From a virus, in IMG/VR virus record IMGVR_UViG_3300037277_000025, positions 1-38,050 of that record: a stretch of 38,050 nucleotides of DNA. The stretch is one strand, 5' to 3'. Below, in pieces: positions 14,208-24,144 of this stretch (position 1 is its first letter; every line of letters starts with the position of its first letter). A program made the position numbers and the translations under genes. The notes under the pieces are model-generated. The model was not told the origin of the DNA, did not search any database, and saw only the letters and a list, made by a program, of their open reading frames with translations.

Positions 14208-14227
14208 GATTTATCCTTAATAAAATT

Positions 14228-16396
14228 TTAAACTACACCAAGACGACTGTCACATGTATAATGGAAAGTGATATATGCTGAGGCCCAATACCAATCAGTA
14301 ATAACATTTACTTGAACTTCTGGAGTGTCCAATACAGAAGTATTAAATGCAGATGCTGGCGTAGACCAATATAAAGCTTGTGTTCCTGTTCCTACTGGAT
14401 TCCATAATGCCGAAAAGGTGGTATCTCCTGCTAGATTATTTTGAATAGTTCCTGCACCAACATCGTAATTGTAATCCAAATGAGCTGTTACTTTATTGCT
14501 TGCATTTAATGTGATTGTTGAATAGATAGTTGTAGTTGGTATATTTATTTTTGTCTGTTTAAATTGTAAATCAATAGCTTCTTGTGTAAAAGAATATGAT
14601 TCCTTAGGCTTGGCGCCAGCCGTCAAATATATTTTTAGATTGGCCGCTTGACTCTTTACCACGCAATTATTGTAACTTGCAGTCCCAGCTGGATTCGTAG
14701 TTCCACCAGGAGCATAACTCATTTCATAATAATATTGGCATTCTCTTAATACTTCGTCTTGTGTTTGTGGTGCTGGTCTTGTAGGGATATCACCAGGTAC
14801 TAAAGATATTGAATTTACATTTAATATTGAACCAGACGTAGGTAGCGCAAATGTCACTACTATTGCAAAATTTGAAGTAGCTGTAGCGCCAAAAAAACTT
14901 TCGCCATCAAATCCATTAAATGACGTATCGGATTGCATGCCATTATTATAATTAAGTAAACTTGAAGTATTAGAATATATGTTTGGAACAGGAGCCCAAT
15001 TAGCAGCTGTCAAGGAAAATACCCCAGACGCAGCCAATGTCCCAATTGTGGTTGGAACTACTGGTATTGTGCCCCCTCCATTCGAATAATATAAATAAAC
15101 CCTTACTGTGCACGCTAAATCAAAAGAAACATCTGCAGCAATATTAACGCTTAAATTGCTTAGCGTTGTTTCTAAAGCTTCTGAACCGCTCAAATATTGA
15201 AGCATATAAATTGCTTCATTAGGATTGGAAGTGGTTGCAATAAATGCCCCACTAGTGCTTCCTTTTGTTACAGACACATTGCCCACAGCACTTTTGCAAA
15301 TAGTCTGATCCCAAATATAACTTGCAGTAGTAGTAATTGTTTTAGTAGAGCCAAATTGACAAGGATTTAATGGAAAATCCCAACCAGTCAACAAACTAGG
15401 AATAGGCTTGAAATCTAATGCAGGTTGGTAATAGTGAAACATATGATCAACCTGACGCTCTAAAGTAGTCTGACCATAAATAACTTCTTCCACCACATCT
15501 TGTTGTAATAACTGAACGCTTGTAATATCAAACGTCAAACTACCAGTAAAACTAAATACCAAATCAGTATAAGCCACATCAGCAGCAATAGAACTTGCAG
15601 ATACAACAATAGGTGCAGGCTTAGAAAAGTCCTCATTAACCCTATTAGTAATCGGAACCGTAGCTATAGGCGATGTACTGCTGTCACTAAACTCAAGCTC
15701 AACTGTTAAATCAAAGTTAGCACTAGAGCTTGCAGTGAAGTTAACAACTACACCTGGACCATCCGAGCTAATACTGTCAGCTCCAGTCCATAAAGCACCG
15801 TTGTGATCAAAGCGCTGTCTTAGCTTAACAGACGTAAATCCATTATTTACTATACGTAGACCATATGAGGCGTTCGTTGCATTATTTGGGGTGTACTCAT
15901 CACCTGTATAGGTTCGCTGTGACACTACCGCTGTGCCAGAACCTGCTAGTATTAAATCCCATCCTGGTGCAATAGCGTAGGTGTCAGCAGAGGAAAATGT
16001 CGACGGGCTTGCTATGTTAAATACACTAAACTGTGGATTGGTTATTTGGTTGTCTGTTAAAGATGTTGAGTTACCTGGGGGTGGTGTTGGGCCTTCTGAG
16101 CCTATGGGTATGTAGTTGTTTATTTCATATATTAATGGGTCTGCTTGCGTGTTGCCTTGGCGTATTTCTATACGATAAACAGCCTCATCATCCCAATAGA
16201 GATCAACTGGTAATGTACCATTAGCTAAAAATTGTATTGGATTATCTGATGGTGTTCCGTTCTCGTCTATTGCTAAAGTTTGGGGAAGATAAGGAAGCGT
16301 ATTATAGAGCGTAAACATGTAATATGTATCGTCTAACGCCAATCCGTTCAAATCTACTACAAACCAAATGGGGTTATACGATCTGCCAAGTGCCAT
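14228..16396 (-). CDS. Large tail fibre/tailspike-like protein
   Basis: 722 residues. Residues about 1-100 have the pattern of a head-binding domain of podovirus tail proteins: LDDTYYMFTLYNTLPYLPQ, NPIQFLANGTLPVDLYW, then IEIRQG and YEINNY. This is followed by a proline-rich linker (GSEGPTPPPGNS near 105-115) and long beta-rich domains of jelly-roll type. AAAGGATGA lies upstream of ATG. The arrangement, a short anchor plus large distal part, fits a receptor-binding fibre or spike. No enzymatic motif was seen. Confidence 0.72.
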   Translation of the reverse strand: MALGRSYNPIWFVVDLNGLALDDTYYMFTLYNTLPYLPQTLAIDENGTPSDNPIQFLANGTLPVDLYWDDEAVYRIEIRQGNTQADPLIYEINNYIPIGSEGPTPPPGNSTSLTDNQITNPQFSVFNIASPSTFSSADTYAIAPGWDLILAGSGTAVVSQRTYTGDEYTPNNATNASYGLRIVNNGFTSVKLRQRFDHNGALWTGADSISSDGPGVVVNFTASSSANFDLTVELEFSDSSTSPIATVPITNRVNEDFSKPAPIVVSASSIAADVAYTDLVFSFTGSLTFDITSVQLLQQDVVEEVIYGQTTLERQVDHMFHYYQPALDFKPIPSLLTGWDFPLNPCQFGSTKTITTTASYIWDQTICKSAVGNVSVTKGSTSGAFIATTSNPNEAIYMLQYLSGSEALETTLSNLSVNIAADVSFDLACTVRVYLYYSNGGGTIPVVPTTIGTLAASGVFSLTAANWAPVPNIYSNTSSLLNYNNGMQSDTSFNGFDGESFFGATATSNFAIVVTFALPTSGSILNVNSISLVPGDIPTRPAPQTQDEVLRECQYYYEMSYAPGGTTNPAGTASYNNCVVKSQAANLKIYLTAGAKPKESYSFTQEAIDLQFKQTKINIPTTTIYSTITLNASNKVTAHLDYNYDVGAGTIQNNLAGDTTFSALWNPVGTGTQALYWSTPASAFNTSVLDTPEVQVNVITDWYWASAYITFHYTCDSRLGVV

Positions 16397-16595
16397 GCTA
16401 GAATCATCCTTTAAACTTGATGTCTTAGCATACTACAGAATAGCTATCTAGTGAATTATTTGGTAATTTATCTTAATAAAATATAATGCTTGTTTTCTAC
16501 CCATACATGTAATAGTATGGGTAGAAATTAGACAACTGGAAAATGTATGTACTTTGCTATAGGAATAATCGCCGTATATATTGTATGTCGTAGTA
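16397..16595 (-). terminator. Intergenic hairpin between ejection and fibre genes
   Basis: Perfect 13-base arms at 16494-16506 (TTTCTACCCATAC) and 16515-16527 with an eight-base loop. No T-run follows on either strand, so it may be a processing or weak termination site. The gap of 199 bases marks a natural break between the morphogenesis block and the fibre block and may hold a minus-strand promoter for the fibres (AT-rich near 16440-16490). Confidence 0.45.
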
Positions 16596-18989
16596 TTAAC
16601 GATTTATAGCAAGTTTAGTACCTCCATAACCTGCGGCAGCTGTCAAACCTAAGCGACCTAATCCAAGCAATAGCTTAGTCTTATCTGCTTGTCGTTTAGC
16701 AATTTTAGCTTCTATATCTTTTACTTCTTTTTCAAGGCTGGCTATTTCTTTTAATCCAGTTCCTGACTTAGGTCGTCTAGCCTTTTTAGATGCTTCTTTA
16801 ATTTTAGCTGCTGATTCTCTAAGCTCCTGAATTTCTGAATCAAGCTCTAGAACTTTAAGATGATTTTCATGATAAAGTTTTTGTTGCTTATAACTTTCTT
16901 CGGCTTCCTTGTTTTCTTTTTCCACACGCTCTTTTTCAGCTTTATTAGCTTCATTAGTTTTTTGTTTCGCAATCTTTTCTGATTCTTTTTTAGCTTCTTT
17001 ATAACGTTCTTTTGCTTCCGCTAAAGCCGCATCATCCTTGGATTTAGCCTCTGCACGCTGGGTTTTATCCATTTCTTTAGCTTCCGCATGCTGCGCTTTA
17101 GCTTGCTCTGCTTCTTTCATAGAATGCCAATGTTCTTGGCGTGCTTCATGGAATTCTTGAGATGCATTTGGTAACATCTCTTGTGTCAACTCATGGTAAT
17201 CATGAATTTTAGCAGGTTTATTAGCGTATTCTTCACCTAATACATGGGCAACAGCTTCTGGGTCTTTTTTTATAATATCGTTAATTATACCCATACCTGT
17301 AGCTTTATTAGGGTTAGATTCTCTGATAAATGGCTCTTTGCTTAATTGCTCCAGCATTCCTGAAGGCATCTTATTGTTTTTAAGTAGATGCTGATACATG
17401 GGTTCATTAAATAAAGGAGCTATTTCTGTAGCGTATCTTTTATTTGTAGCATGTAATTTTGTAAGATATTTTTTACCTGCACCATTAGCTAGACCCTTAT
17501 CTATCATGGATTCAAGCATTTTAGCGTCTTCATCCAATTGGTCGGCTTTTGCAGTGATGCGATCAAACTCTTGAGGTGATTCACCATAAGCACTAGCACG
17601 TGTTTTTTTAGCTAGATTTCTAACAGTTCTATAGGCTGAAACCACTCTATTTGCTGGCAAAGCTAGAGCATTCCCTTTTAAGTCTTTATTTAATTCATCT
17701 ATACCCTCAGCATTAGGCTCTTCTTTTTTAATTCGTTCTAAAATATCCAATGCTAATTTATTGTTTTCAGGTGTAGTTTCAATGGTTATATGTTCTTTTT
17801 CTAATCCTTTTTCATGTCTTTTGTACTCTCCGCCAATTTCATTTTGTTTCTGCTCAATAGCTTTATTAACTTTTCTACCGACGGTACGTTTATGAGCTTG
17901 ACCTTTTTTTAGATGCTCAGTAGCAAATTTTTCCTCGGCTTCAGCCGCTTTTTGTTCTTTGGTTTTTAAATAACTTTCCGCAGCAGGTAATAATTCTTCA
18001 TCAACTTGAGTTTTAGGAATCACTTCTAATGCTGTCATTTCAGGTTGAGTTTCAGGAATTTGTCTTGGTGCTTGAGGAAGCATGCTTTGCGGCGGTTCTG
18101 TTGCTTTTAATTCTTCAGGAACTTGATTCATATGTTGTAATAATTGTTCTTGTTCTTGAGCTTTAGTATTGGCTTTGCGTGTTATAGCATTAGGATTTGC
18201 GCTGCCTGTGAGTGGGTTTTGTTCCATCATATCTTTTAATGCTTGATAGTCCATTTCATTTTTAGCGTGAGTAGTATCTTCTTGTTCAATTGCTGGAAGA
18301 TAGGACTTCTTTGCTTCTTCTAATTGTTTTTGAGTGGAAGCTACTTTTTTCTTTAAATCTTTAGTGGTCCCAAATTGTTTTAACCACTTTATGCCGCCAG
18401 GAATTGATTTCAATAAATCATGTAATAAATATCCACTGCCTCCAAGTAATGCGCCTTCACCAGCTCCTTGAACTCGTTCTCCAGGATTTGACATTAAACC
18501 ACCCAGTACCCCACCACCTACTGTTCCAGCACCTAATCCAGGTAAAAATCCAGCACTTGCTAGTTTCTGTAATGCTGGTATCGCTTTTGTAGCTCCTCCA
18601 GCTACACTTCCTCCTAATGCTCCCGCACTTGATGCACCACCGTATAAAGAAGCAAAAGGATGTTTAATATCTTCAGGTTCTCTTCTAAATCCCTCAGGAA
18701 ATTGAGCTTTCCTATTAACAACTGGATGACCCAATAAAGCAGGCAGAAAGTCTACAATATTCTCAGCACCTGTTAATAAACCTTCTCGTCCGGAACGTGC
18801 AAAAGCACCTACAGACCCAGCTCCAGGATAATCGCCCTCTCTGGGATTGAAAATTTTACCTAAAAAACCATGTTTTGGTTTTTCTGGAGCATTTAGCTTT
18901 TTTAATAATTCAGGATCGGTAACTTTAGTTGCTGATTTAGAATTTAATAATTTTAAAAGTTCTGGGTCTTCTACTTTAGTGGATCTCAT
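16596..18989 (-). CDS. Large internal/ejection-type virion protein
   Basis: 797 residues from the ATG at 18987-18989, preceded by GGAGGGG, overlapping the upstream stop by 14 bases. The N-terminus has two copies of a short motif, VEDPELLKLLN and VTDPELLKKLN. Then comes a glycine-rich, hydrophobic region (about 75-190, GGGVLGGLM), then about 450 residues of highly charged coiled coil (AEAKERYKEAKKESEKIAKQ) and a small hydrophobic C-terminus (GLGRLGLTAAAGYGG). In gene order it matches the P22 ejection proteins that leave the capsid with the DNA and span the cell envelope. Sequence identity to those proteins is not evident. Confidence 0.65.
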   Translation of the reverse strand: MRSTKVEDPELLKLLNSKSATKVTDPELLKKLNAPEKPKHGFLGKIFNPREGDYPGAGSVGAFARSGREGLLTGAENIVDFLPALLGHPVVNRKAQFPEGFRREPEDIKHPFASLYGGASSAGALGGSVAGGATKAIPALQKLASAGFLPGLGAGTVGGGVLGGLMSNPGERVQGAGEGALLGGSGYLLHDLLKSIPGGIKWLKQFGTTKDLKKKVASTQKQLEEAKKSYLPAIEQEDTTHAKNEMDYQALKDMMEQNPLTGSANPNAITRKANTKAQEQEQLLQHMNQVPEELKATEPPQSMLPQAPRQIPETQPEMTALEVIPKTQVDEELLPAAESYLKTKEQKAAEAEEKFATEHLKKGQAHKRTVGRKVNKAIEQKQNEIGGEYKRHEKGLEKEHITIETTPENNKLALDILERIKKEEPNAEGIDELNKDLKGNALALPANRVVSAYRTVRNLAKKTRASAYGESPQEFDRITAKADQLDEDAKMLESMIDKGLANGAGKKYLTKLHATNKRYATEIAPLFNEPMYQHLLKNNKMPSGMLEQLSKEPFIRESNPNKATGMGIINDIIKKDPEAVAHVLGEEYANKPAKIHDYHELTQEMLPNASQEFHEARQEHWHSMKEAEQAKAQHAEAKEMDKTQRAEAKSKDDAALAEAKERYKEAKKESEKIAKQKTNEANKAEKERVEKENKEAEESYKQQKLYHENHLKVLELDSEIQELRESAAKIKEASKKARRPKSGTGLKEIASLEKEVKDIEAKIAKRQADKTKLLLGLGRLGLTAAAGYGGTKLAINR

Positions 18990-20259
18990 GCCAATCCCCT
19001 CCCTCTTCTCTTTCAAAATTACGACCATCAATAGTACGCTTTTCTACTTTTTTATTTTCAGCAAAAGCATCTTCATATAAACCTTTGGGAATGGGATAGG
19101 GGAAGGGTTTGTCAGGATTTGCATCCTCCCATTCTTTTGTCATTTGCTCTAAAGATTTAAGTATAGATTCTTTATTAGCACGTATTGAACCAATATTAGC
19201 TTTAGTTGTTGCTGAAGTGGAAGGTTTAGCAGATTCTGCTATTTTAGCAACACCATAACCGCCTCTCCCAGATAATTGTTTAGCTATTTCACCCTGTAAG
19301 GGTATAGCATGAGCATTAATGGCTTTAATAGTTTCAGCATCATAAAATTTACCTATTCCAGGTATATTAGATAAAGTTTCATTACCAATACCTGTTACTC
19401 CAGGATGTTCTTTAATTAACTTTTCAATAGCTAAGATATGTTCTGCGGCAGCTAATACAGGTTGAGCGTGTTCTTTAATCTTATCATTAACTTTAATACG
19501 ATGTTTTGCCTGTTCTTTAGCATCAGCCGTACGAATTTCACGTGCTTCACGCTCCTCAGGTGATTCTTTTGCGGCATGCGCTGCTTTATATTCTTCTTTT
19601 TTAACAAAATCATTAAATTTCTGCTCAGGAGTTTGCGGCAAAGGTTTTAAAATATCTTTATATTTAGACTGCGCAAAAAACATCTTTTGCAGAGGATTCA
19701 AATTATTCAAATCCATCATTGGTTGTTCGGGTTCATTATTTGAAGCACCACCAATTCCTTGTTCTTGATCCTGCATAGCCGCCATAGGATTTTGAGCAGC
19801 AGGATTTTCTTGCCCTGGCATAGGCATCATTCCAGTACCATTCATTGCTGGTTGGCCTGTCATTTTAGCTTTTAAAGCATCTAGATTTGGATTGGCATTC
19901 TCTTGATTAGGAGCTTCACCTTTACCCATTTTTCCTAATGCGTTCATGGTTTTCATGAATTGATTAATCTCATAGTTAGGATCAGCCTTACGCACAGCAG
20001 CGGCATGAGCATCTTTCAAAGCCTGCAATTGAGGCGATAGCATTTGATTCGCTCTGCTTTCAGAACCCTTCAACCCCTGAGTCTGTGCCAGCAAATGCTC
20101 AATAGTATAAGGTTGCAACTTCTCAGCACGTTGATTCTGCATTTCCATGCGTTGACTTTGCTCTTGCGCCAAACGAAGTTGCTTCATTAGGCTATATAAA
20201 TCAACAGCATTTTTAAAGCCACCACTTGGTGATGGTTCATTAGGTAATGTATAAGCCAT
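18976..20259 (-). CDS. Internal virion / ejection-type protein
   Basis: 427 residues. The N-terminal part (15-110) is helical, with LYSLMKQLRLAQEQSQRMEMQ; residues 110-180 are rich in methionine, proline, asparagine and glutamine (low complexity); residues 190-400 form long helices with a glycine break (GITGIGNE.. style, TGIGNETLSNIPGIGKFY) and a GRGGYGVAK segment. It lies in the place of the P22 gene 7/20/16 block. It is probably injected with the DNA. AAGGAG lies ten bases before ATG. Confidence 0.6.
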   Translation of the reverse strand: MAYTLPNEPSPSGGFKNAVDLYSLMKQLRLAQEQSQRMEMQNQRAEKLQPYTIEHLLAQTQGLKGSESRANQMLSPQLQALKDAHAAAVRKADPNYEINQFMKTMNALGKMGKGEAPNQENANPNLDALKAKMTGQPAMNGTGMMPMPGQENPAAQNPMAAMQDQEQGIGGASNNEPEQPMMDLNNLNPLQKMFFAQSKYKDILKPLPQTPEQKFNDFVKKEEYKAAHAAKESPEEREAREIRTADAKEQAKHRIKVNDKIKEHAQPVLAAAEHILAIEKLIKEHPGVTGIGNETLSNIPGIGKFYDAETIKAINAHAIPLQGEIAKQLSGRGGYGVAKIAESAKPSTSATTKANIGSIRANKESILKSLEQMTKEWEDANPDKPFPYPIPKGLYEDAFAENKKVEKRTIDGRNFEREEGGDWHEIH

Positions 20260-20271
20260 TTTTTAATCTCC

Positions 20272-20892
20272 TTAACCACCCATGGGAACAGAACCAGGAT
20301 CATTCCAATTACTTTTTCCACCACCGCCGCCACCGCCGCCCATAGCGGATGCCATTATTGACATTAATTGCATCAATTGATTTCTGCCAGCACTCTGTTG
20401 GTTGTATGTATTTTGTCCTTGCCACTCACCATGTCTCTGAGCACCTTCAGCACCCTTATTAGCAGTATCAGCTCCAGTATTAAACATATTAGTACCAATA
20501 CCAATACCCGCCATATACTTTTGCATCAAGTCATTCATATAGTTTTGACGGTCTTTTGCAACAATGTCACCAGCACCGTGTTGCACATTCGATAATGCAG
20601 CAGAAGAACCACCTAATCCTAATTCACTAGCCTGATCCATACCTTGAGCTGTATTTGCTGCCTCTAATTGCTTAGCATAATCTGATTCTTTGTAACCCTG
20701 TGACCATTCATCTTGTAATTTCCCAGGATTCTGAAGTTGATCCCATATTTCCTGCAAACTTTTACCAGCACCTGTTCCAAAATCCATATAAGGTTGGCGA
20801 AAACCAACCCCTTGGTTATAACCTTCTTCTTCCTTTTGACCAGCACCCTTGTAAGCACCACCAGGATGCAAAAACTCTGTTAACCAACTCAT
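20272..20892 (-). CDS. Small internal virion / ejection-type protein
   Basis: 206 residues, beginning MSWLTEFLHP. Rich in glycine, glutamine and asparagine, with helical pieces (residues 45-60 and 90-130) and a run of eight glycines near the C-terminus (AMGGGGGGGGK). The order after the candidate tail needle fits the first of the three P22-type ejection genes. AGGGG lies upstream of ATG. Confidence 0.6.
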   Translation of the reverse strand: MSWLTEFLHPGGAYKGAGQKEEEGYNQGVGFRQPYMDFGTGAGKSLQEIWDQLQNPGKLQDEWSQGYKESDYAKQLEAANTAQGMDQASELGLGGSSAALSNVQHGAGDIVAKDRQNYMNDLMQKYMAGIGIGTNMFNTGADTANKGAEGAQRHGEWQGQNTYNQQSAGRNQLMQLMSIMASAMGGGGGGGGKSNWNDPGSVPMGG

Positions 20893-20902
20893 ATTATTCC
20901 CC

Positions 20903-21352
20903 TTAGGTTATAACCAAACCTGTAGATTCATGATTGCGTACAACCCAAGTAGTATCTTCAACCACACACATCACTTCAATACAATCATATCGCTCAGCTG
21001 ATGCAATACTTACACTAGCAGTAGTCGCCTGATATTCAATAGTCTGACCCACATTAGGCAACAAAGACCAACCACCTGCACCTTGACCCACAATAGCCAC
21101 AATAGAGCCATATACCGCATATAATGGCAATGTAATCGATGTCAAAGCCACATTGGTAGGCGTATAAATAGTGTTAGCAACAGCGGTCTGCGTAACCCCG
21201 GTTAAACCCACAGGCGTTACAAAATTCTGCTCTATAGTGTTTATAACACTATTCAAACTATCAACCAAAACCGAAACCCAAGCTTTATACTCATCAGAAA
21301 ATGGGTCTGCTGCTAGTGGTACAGAATCTATCCTATCTAAAAATACAGCCAT
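20903..21352 (-). CDS. Candidate tail needle / tail tip protein
   Basis: 149 residues. In P22 the gene straight after gene 10 is gene 26, the tail needle that plugs the portal channel; this gene has that position (its ATG overlaps the gp10-like stop by one base). Residues about 18-45 form a helix (DEYKAWVSVLVDSLNSVINT); the rest is a beta domain resembling the C-terminal knob of the long fibre at 11559-13829 (LTLP.YAV, GGW, TTWVV against TSWIM). P22 needles are longer (about 230 residues) and mainly coiled coil, so the assignment rests on position. Confidence 0.5.
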   Translation of the reverse strand: MAVFLDRIDSVPLAADPFSDEYKAWVSVLVDSLNSVINTIEQNFVTPVGLTGVTQTAVANTIYTPTNVALTSITLPLYAVYGSIVAIVGQGAGGWSLLPNVGQTIEYQATTASVSIASAERYDCIEVMCVVEDTTWVVRNHESTGLVIT

Positions 21353-23145
21353 TAATTAGCACCCCCAGATGAGCGCTCAATAAGCATAACACCACCTAGC
21401 ACAACAATAGGAGCAGCACTTACGGCCACAAGTTTATATACTCTATTGCGAGATGCTCCGCCTTGATACCAGCGCATTCTCCATTGGTAAACCCCCAGCT
21501 GTGAAAACTCCAAAACATCAGCAGCGTAAAAGCTAATACCGCCGTTATCAGAAATATACAGTTCAATGTGGGGTTTGAATAAGTCATCGTATATGCTCTC
21601 ATCCAACGAAGGCGTCGCCGTACCATCCTGAACAATGTATGTAACCCCATCCTCGGCAACCATATAAACAGGATCGCCACCTGAATCAGGAAGTTCACCA
21701 ATAATAAATACAGTATTCGCAAAGCCGTTACCCCATCGTAAATACGTGCTATCACCATATACGAAATCAATCTCAATGTATTTAGTTATGAACTCGGAAT
21801 AATCTTCCTGTGAAATAATGGGTGTCGTTAACTCATACCGCATAGGATAAGCTAAAAATGCTAACGGGTCTTGAGGACTAGAAACTAGTGGATTTTGTAG
21901 CTCATTAAAGTAAACACTACCCGACATATCATAAATACAAGTCTGGTCTTGTACAGTAACTAAATGTCTATTATTAAAAAACTCATGCTCAACAATACGA
22001 TTGCGCTGTGTGTTTAGTTCAATACATCTAGCCCATGTTTTAGTGGTAAAGTTATATTCAAAACTGATAGCATATGAATCATTGTCTATAGTTTCATAGT
22101 CGACCCAAGGCCCAATAGTAGCTCTATAAAATATAGTATCTTCATACTGATATAAAAATCCTATCGTATTAGTATCTAGTCGGTCTTCTTCAGCCGATGC
22201 ATTAGCTATGCGTTGTAAGAATGTATTAATCGCAAGTGTTGCAATGGGTTGGGGTGATTGTCCACTCGACATCATAAAGGTCACTAAACCATTACGGTTT
22301 TGTGCAAGAAAAATCATCATTCCAAAGTCAACATCTAATGAATCTGGATCCGCAATACCATAGTTAAATTCAAAACTTGTATTCTTGCGCCATGGAAAAG
22401 TAGTTGTTACAGCAGTCTGGAATGTACTCGGAGTATTGGACCAAATGCCCGTAGTGAAATCCGTAAATATATAAAGCTGATTCTGTAATACAGCCATTTG
22501 ACGTATTAATCCAGACTCTTGGGCAAAAACAGCTGCTCCGGCAATTGTAAAGCATGTATTTACATCTAATGTGCCACCAAAATTGGTTTTGCTTAGTTGG
22601 AATTGAGTACTATTGCGAGTGGAAACAACAAACCTATTACCGAATGCGGCACAATAGGCTGGGTTAGGTGGAGCTAAGGGATCTGTTACCACCTCCATGG
22701 TGTTGGTTTTTTCATTTATTATAAAAATATGATAACCATCACAGAGCATAACATAAACGTTTTGTATTGCCGGAGGTGTGTTATCCCCTGGAATTGTAAC
22801 CACAGGCAAATAAGCAAACGATAACAAACCAGATTTTCTAGTAAAAACCTCAGACCCATTAACTATCGTCTTAGAAAATGCAGAATTAATACGCCAAACC
22901 TGATCGGCAACTATCACATACGCAAAATCAATACTCTTAAATATCTTACGTGGTTGCAACTCAAAATTTAATAAGTTAACACCATTAATATTAATGTGAC
23001 GCCTGCCCATAGCAGGATATAAAGCCTTACCTTTCTTACCAGATGGTGCATCTACGCCATACCAGTTAGCGCAATCTGCAGGCGAGAATTGTTTAAAACG
23101 CTGTTTATCGTAGCCAGACCACAATGGTAGTTGTTCAATTGGCAT
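21352..23145 (-). CDS. P22 gp10-like packaged DNA stabilisation protein
   Basis: 597 residues from the ATG at 23143-23145 (MPIEQLPLWSGY), chosen because AGGGA lies eight bases upstream; a longer frame overlaps the previous gene. The start, with CANWYGVDAPSGKKG, GRR and many beta-strand repeats containing VYVML, DGYHIFIIN and AAFGNRFVVS, is typical of the gp10 hub family, which seals the portal ring together with gp4 and bears the needle. It is longer than P22 gp10 (472 residues). The order coat, gp4, gp10 agrees. Confidence 0.8.
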   Translation of the reverse strand: MPIEQLPLWSGYDKQRFKQFSPADCANWYGVDAPSGKKGKALYPAMGRRHININGVNLLNFELQPRKIFKSIDFAYVIVADQVWRINSAFSKTIVNGSEVFTRKSGLLSFAYLPVVTIPGDNTPPAIQNVYVMLCDGYHIFIINEKTNTMEVVTDPLAPPNPAYCAAFGNRFVVSTRNSTQFQLSKTNFGGTLDVNTCFTIAGAAVFAQESGLIRQMAVLQNQLYIFTDFTTGIWSNTPSTFQTAVTTTFPWRKNTSFEFNYGIADPDSLDVDFGMMIFLAQNRNGLVTFMMSSGQSPQPIATLAINTFLQRIANASAEEDRLDTNTIGFLYQYEDTIFYRATIGPWVDYETIDNDSYAISFEYNFTTKTWARCIELNTQRNRIVEHEFFNNRHLVTVQDQTCIYDMSGSVYFNELQNPLVSSPQDPLAFLAYPMRYELTTPIISQEDYSEFITKYIEIDFVYGDSTYLRWGNGFANTVFIIGELPDSGGDPVYMVAEDGVTYIVQDGTATPSLDESIYDDLFKPHIELYISDNGGISFYAADVLEFSQLGVYQWRMRWYQGGASRNRVYKLVAVSAAPIVVLGGVMLIERSSGGAN

Positions 23146-23147
23146 AA

Positions 23148-23879
23148 TTAAATCCCTGCACGGACTCGCCATGCTCCATTTAACCAACTTTCGGTATTGA
23201 TATTAATATCGAGATTAACAGAACTAGCAGCTTCCATATCCTGTCTAAGCGAAGTCAACATATCCTCAAGCTTCGGAGTCCAAGCTTCTGAACGCGCTTT
23301 GTAGATAGCCAAGTACTTAGCTAAAGCAAACTGCAAATATAAATAGTAGTAGCTCGGTAATTCCGACATGTCATCATTGGATGTAAGCTCGGATAATTGA
23401 AACTTACCATAAACTGATAACAAATAAGGCTGCGAAGGCCCTGGAAACACCCTGAGAGTGGTTAGGTTAGTTTGTGGAATTACTATCACATAGCGTGGTA
23501 ATCCTATTAATGGATCGTACTTGTAACTTGAGTAAAACTCTGTACGCGACTCATCAATCAAGGGATACGTTACCCCTTGTAAAGTAACCCAAGCATTTAA
23601 AAGATTTACTAATCTACCTTCAGTAGTAATAGTAGGAGTTGGCACATAATCTGGCTCACCAAATGTAACCTCATTTTCACCTATACTTAATGTGAAATCC
23701 ACTTGCTTAGAAACCGTTATCATCAACCCATTAGCCGCATATTGGTTTAATAACTGATTCAACACCAAAATACCAAGCGACAAATCACTACCGTGCAAAG
23801 GAACTGTAGGCGTTGCAGCAGATACTATTTGATAAGAGTTTGTAACAAACTGCCTTACCGATTGCTGGGGCTCGGACAT
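23148..23879 (-). CDS. P22 gp4-like tail accessory factor
   Basis: 243 residues. It has the pattern of the P22 tail accessory factor family: helix with LGILVLNQLLNQYAANGL, strand QVDFTLSIGENEVTF, then ESRTEFYSSYKYDPL and a C-terminal helix with YLQFALAKYLAIYKARSEAW. The family lengthens the portal ring and holds DNA in the head. P22 gp4 is 166 residues, so this one is longer. It is three bases upstream of the gp10-like gene. Confidence 0.78.
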   Translation of the reverse strand: MSEPQQSVRQFVTNSYQIVSAATPTVPLHGSDLSLGILVLNQLLNQYAANGLMITVSKQVDFTLSIGENEVTFGEPDYVPTPTITTEGRLVNLLNAWVTLQGVTYPLIDESRTEFYSSYKYDPLIGLPRYVIVIPQTNLTTLRVFPGPSQPYLLSVYGKFQLSELTSNDDMSELPSYYYLYLQFALAKYLAIYKARSEAWTPKLEDMLTSLRQDMEAASSVNLDININTESWLNGAWRVRAGI

Positions 23880-24142
23880 TTTCTTCCCCTTTTACGTTTA
23901 ATTGGTACGATGTTATCGTCAGCTATATTGTCACTAGCCACAACAATCTCAGGCTTAAAAGCCTCTTTAGCCGCAGGTATATCTTCCTTAGAAGCAAACC
24001 AAGCACCAGTAGCTATTAATCGTGAAAACTCATCATAAGACTTAACTAAATGCTGACCCTCGGAATTATAAACAAACGTGCAAAAATGCTCTTTGTCCAC
24101 CCAACGACCCATGTATAGTATTTGCTTGTCAACACTTTGCAT
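23855..24142 (-). CDS. Small protein between coat and gp4-like genes
   Basis: 95 residues from the ATG at 24140-24142 (MQSVDKQIL), with AGGGG seven bases upstream. The middle, YNSEGQHLVKSYDEFSRL, is followed by a basic tail with KRKRGRK. It overlaps the start of the gp4-like gene by 25 bases. The C-terminus could touch DNA; function unknown. Confidence 0.6.
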   Translation of the reverse strand: MQSVDKQILYMGRWVDKEHFCTFVYNSEGQHLVKSYDEFSRLIATGAWFASKEDIPAAKEAFKPEIVVASDNIADDNIVPIKRKRGRKCPSPSNR

Positions 24143-24144
24143 AA

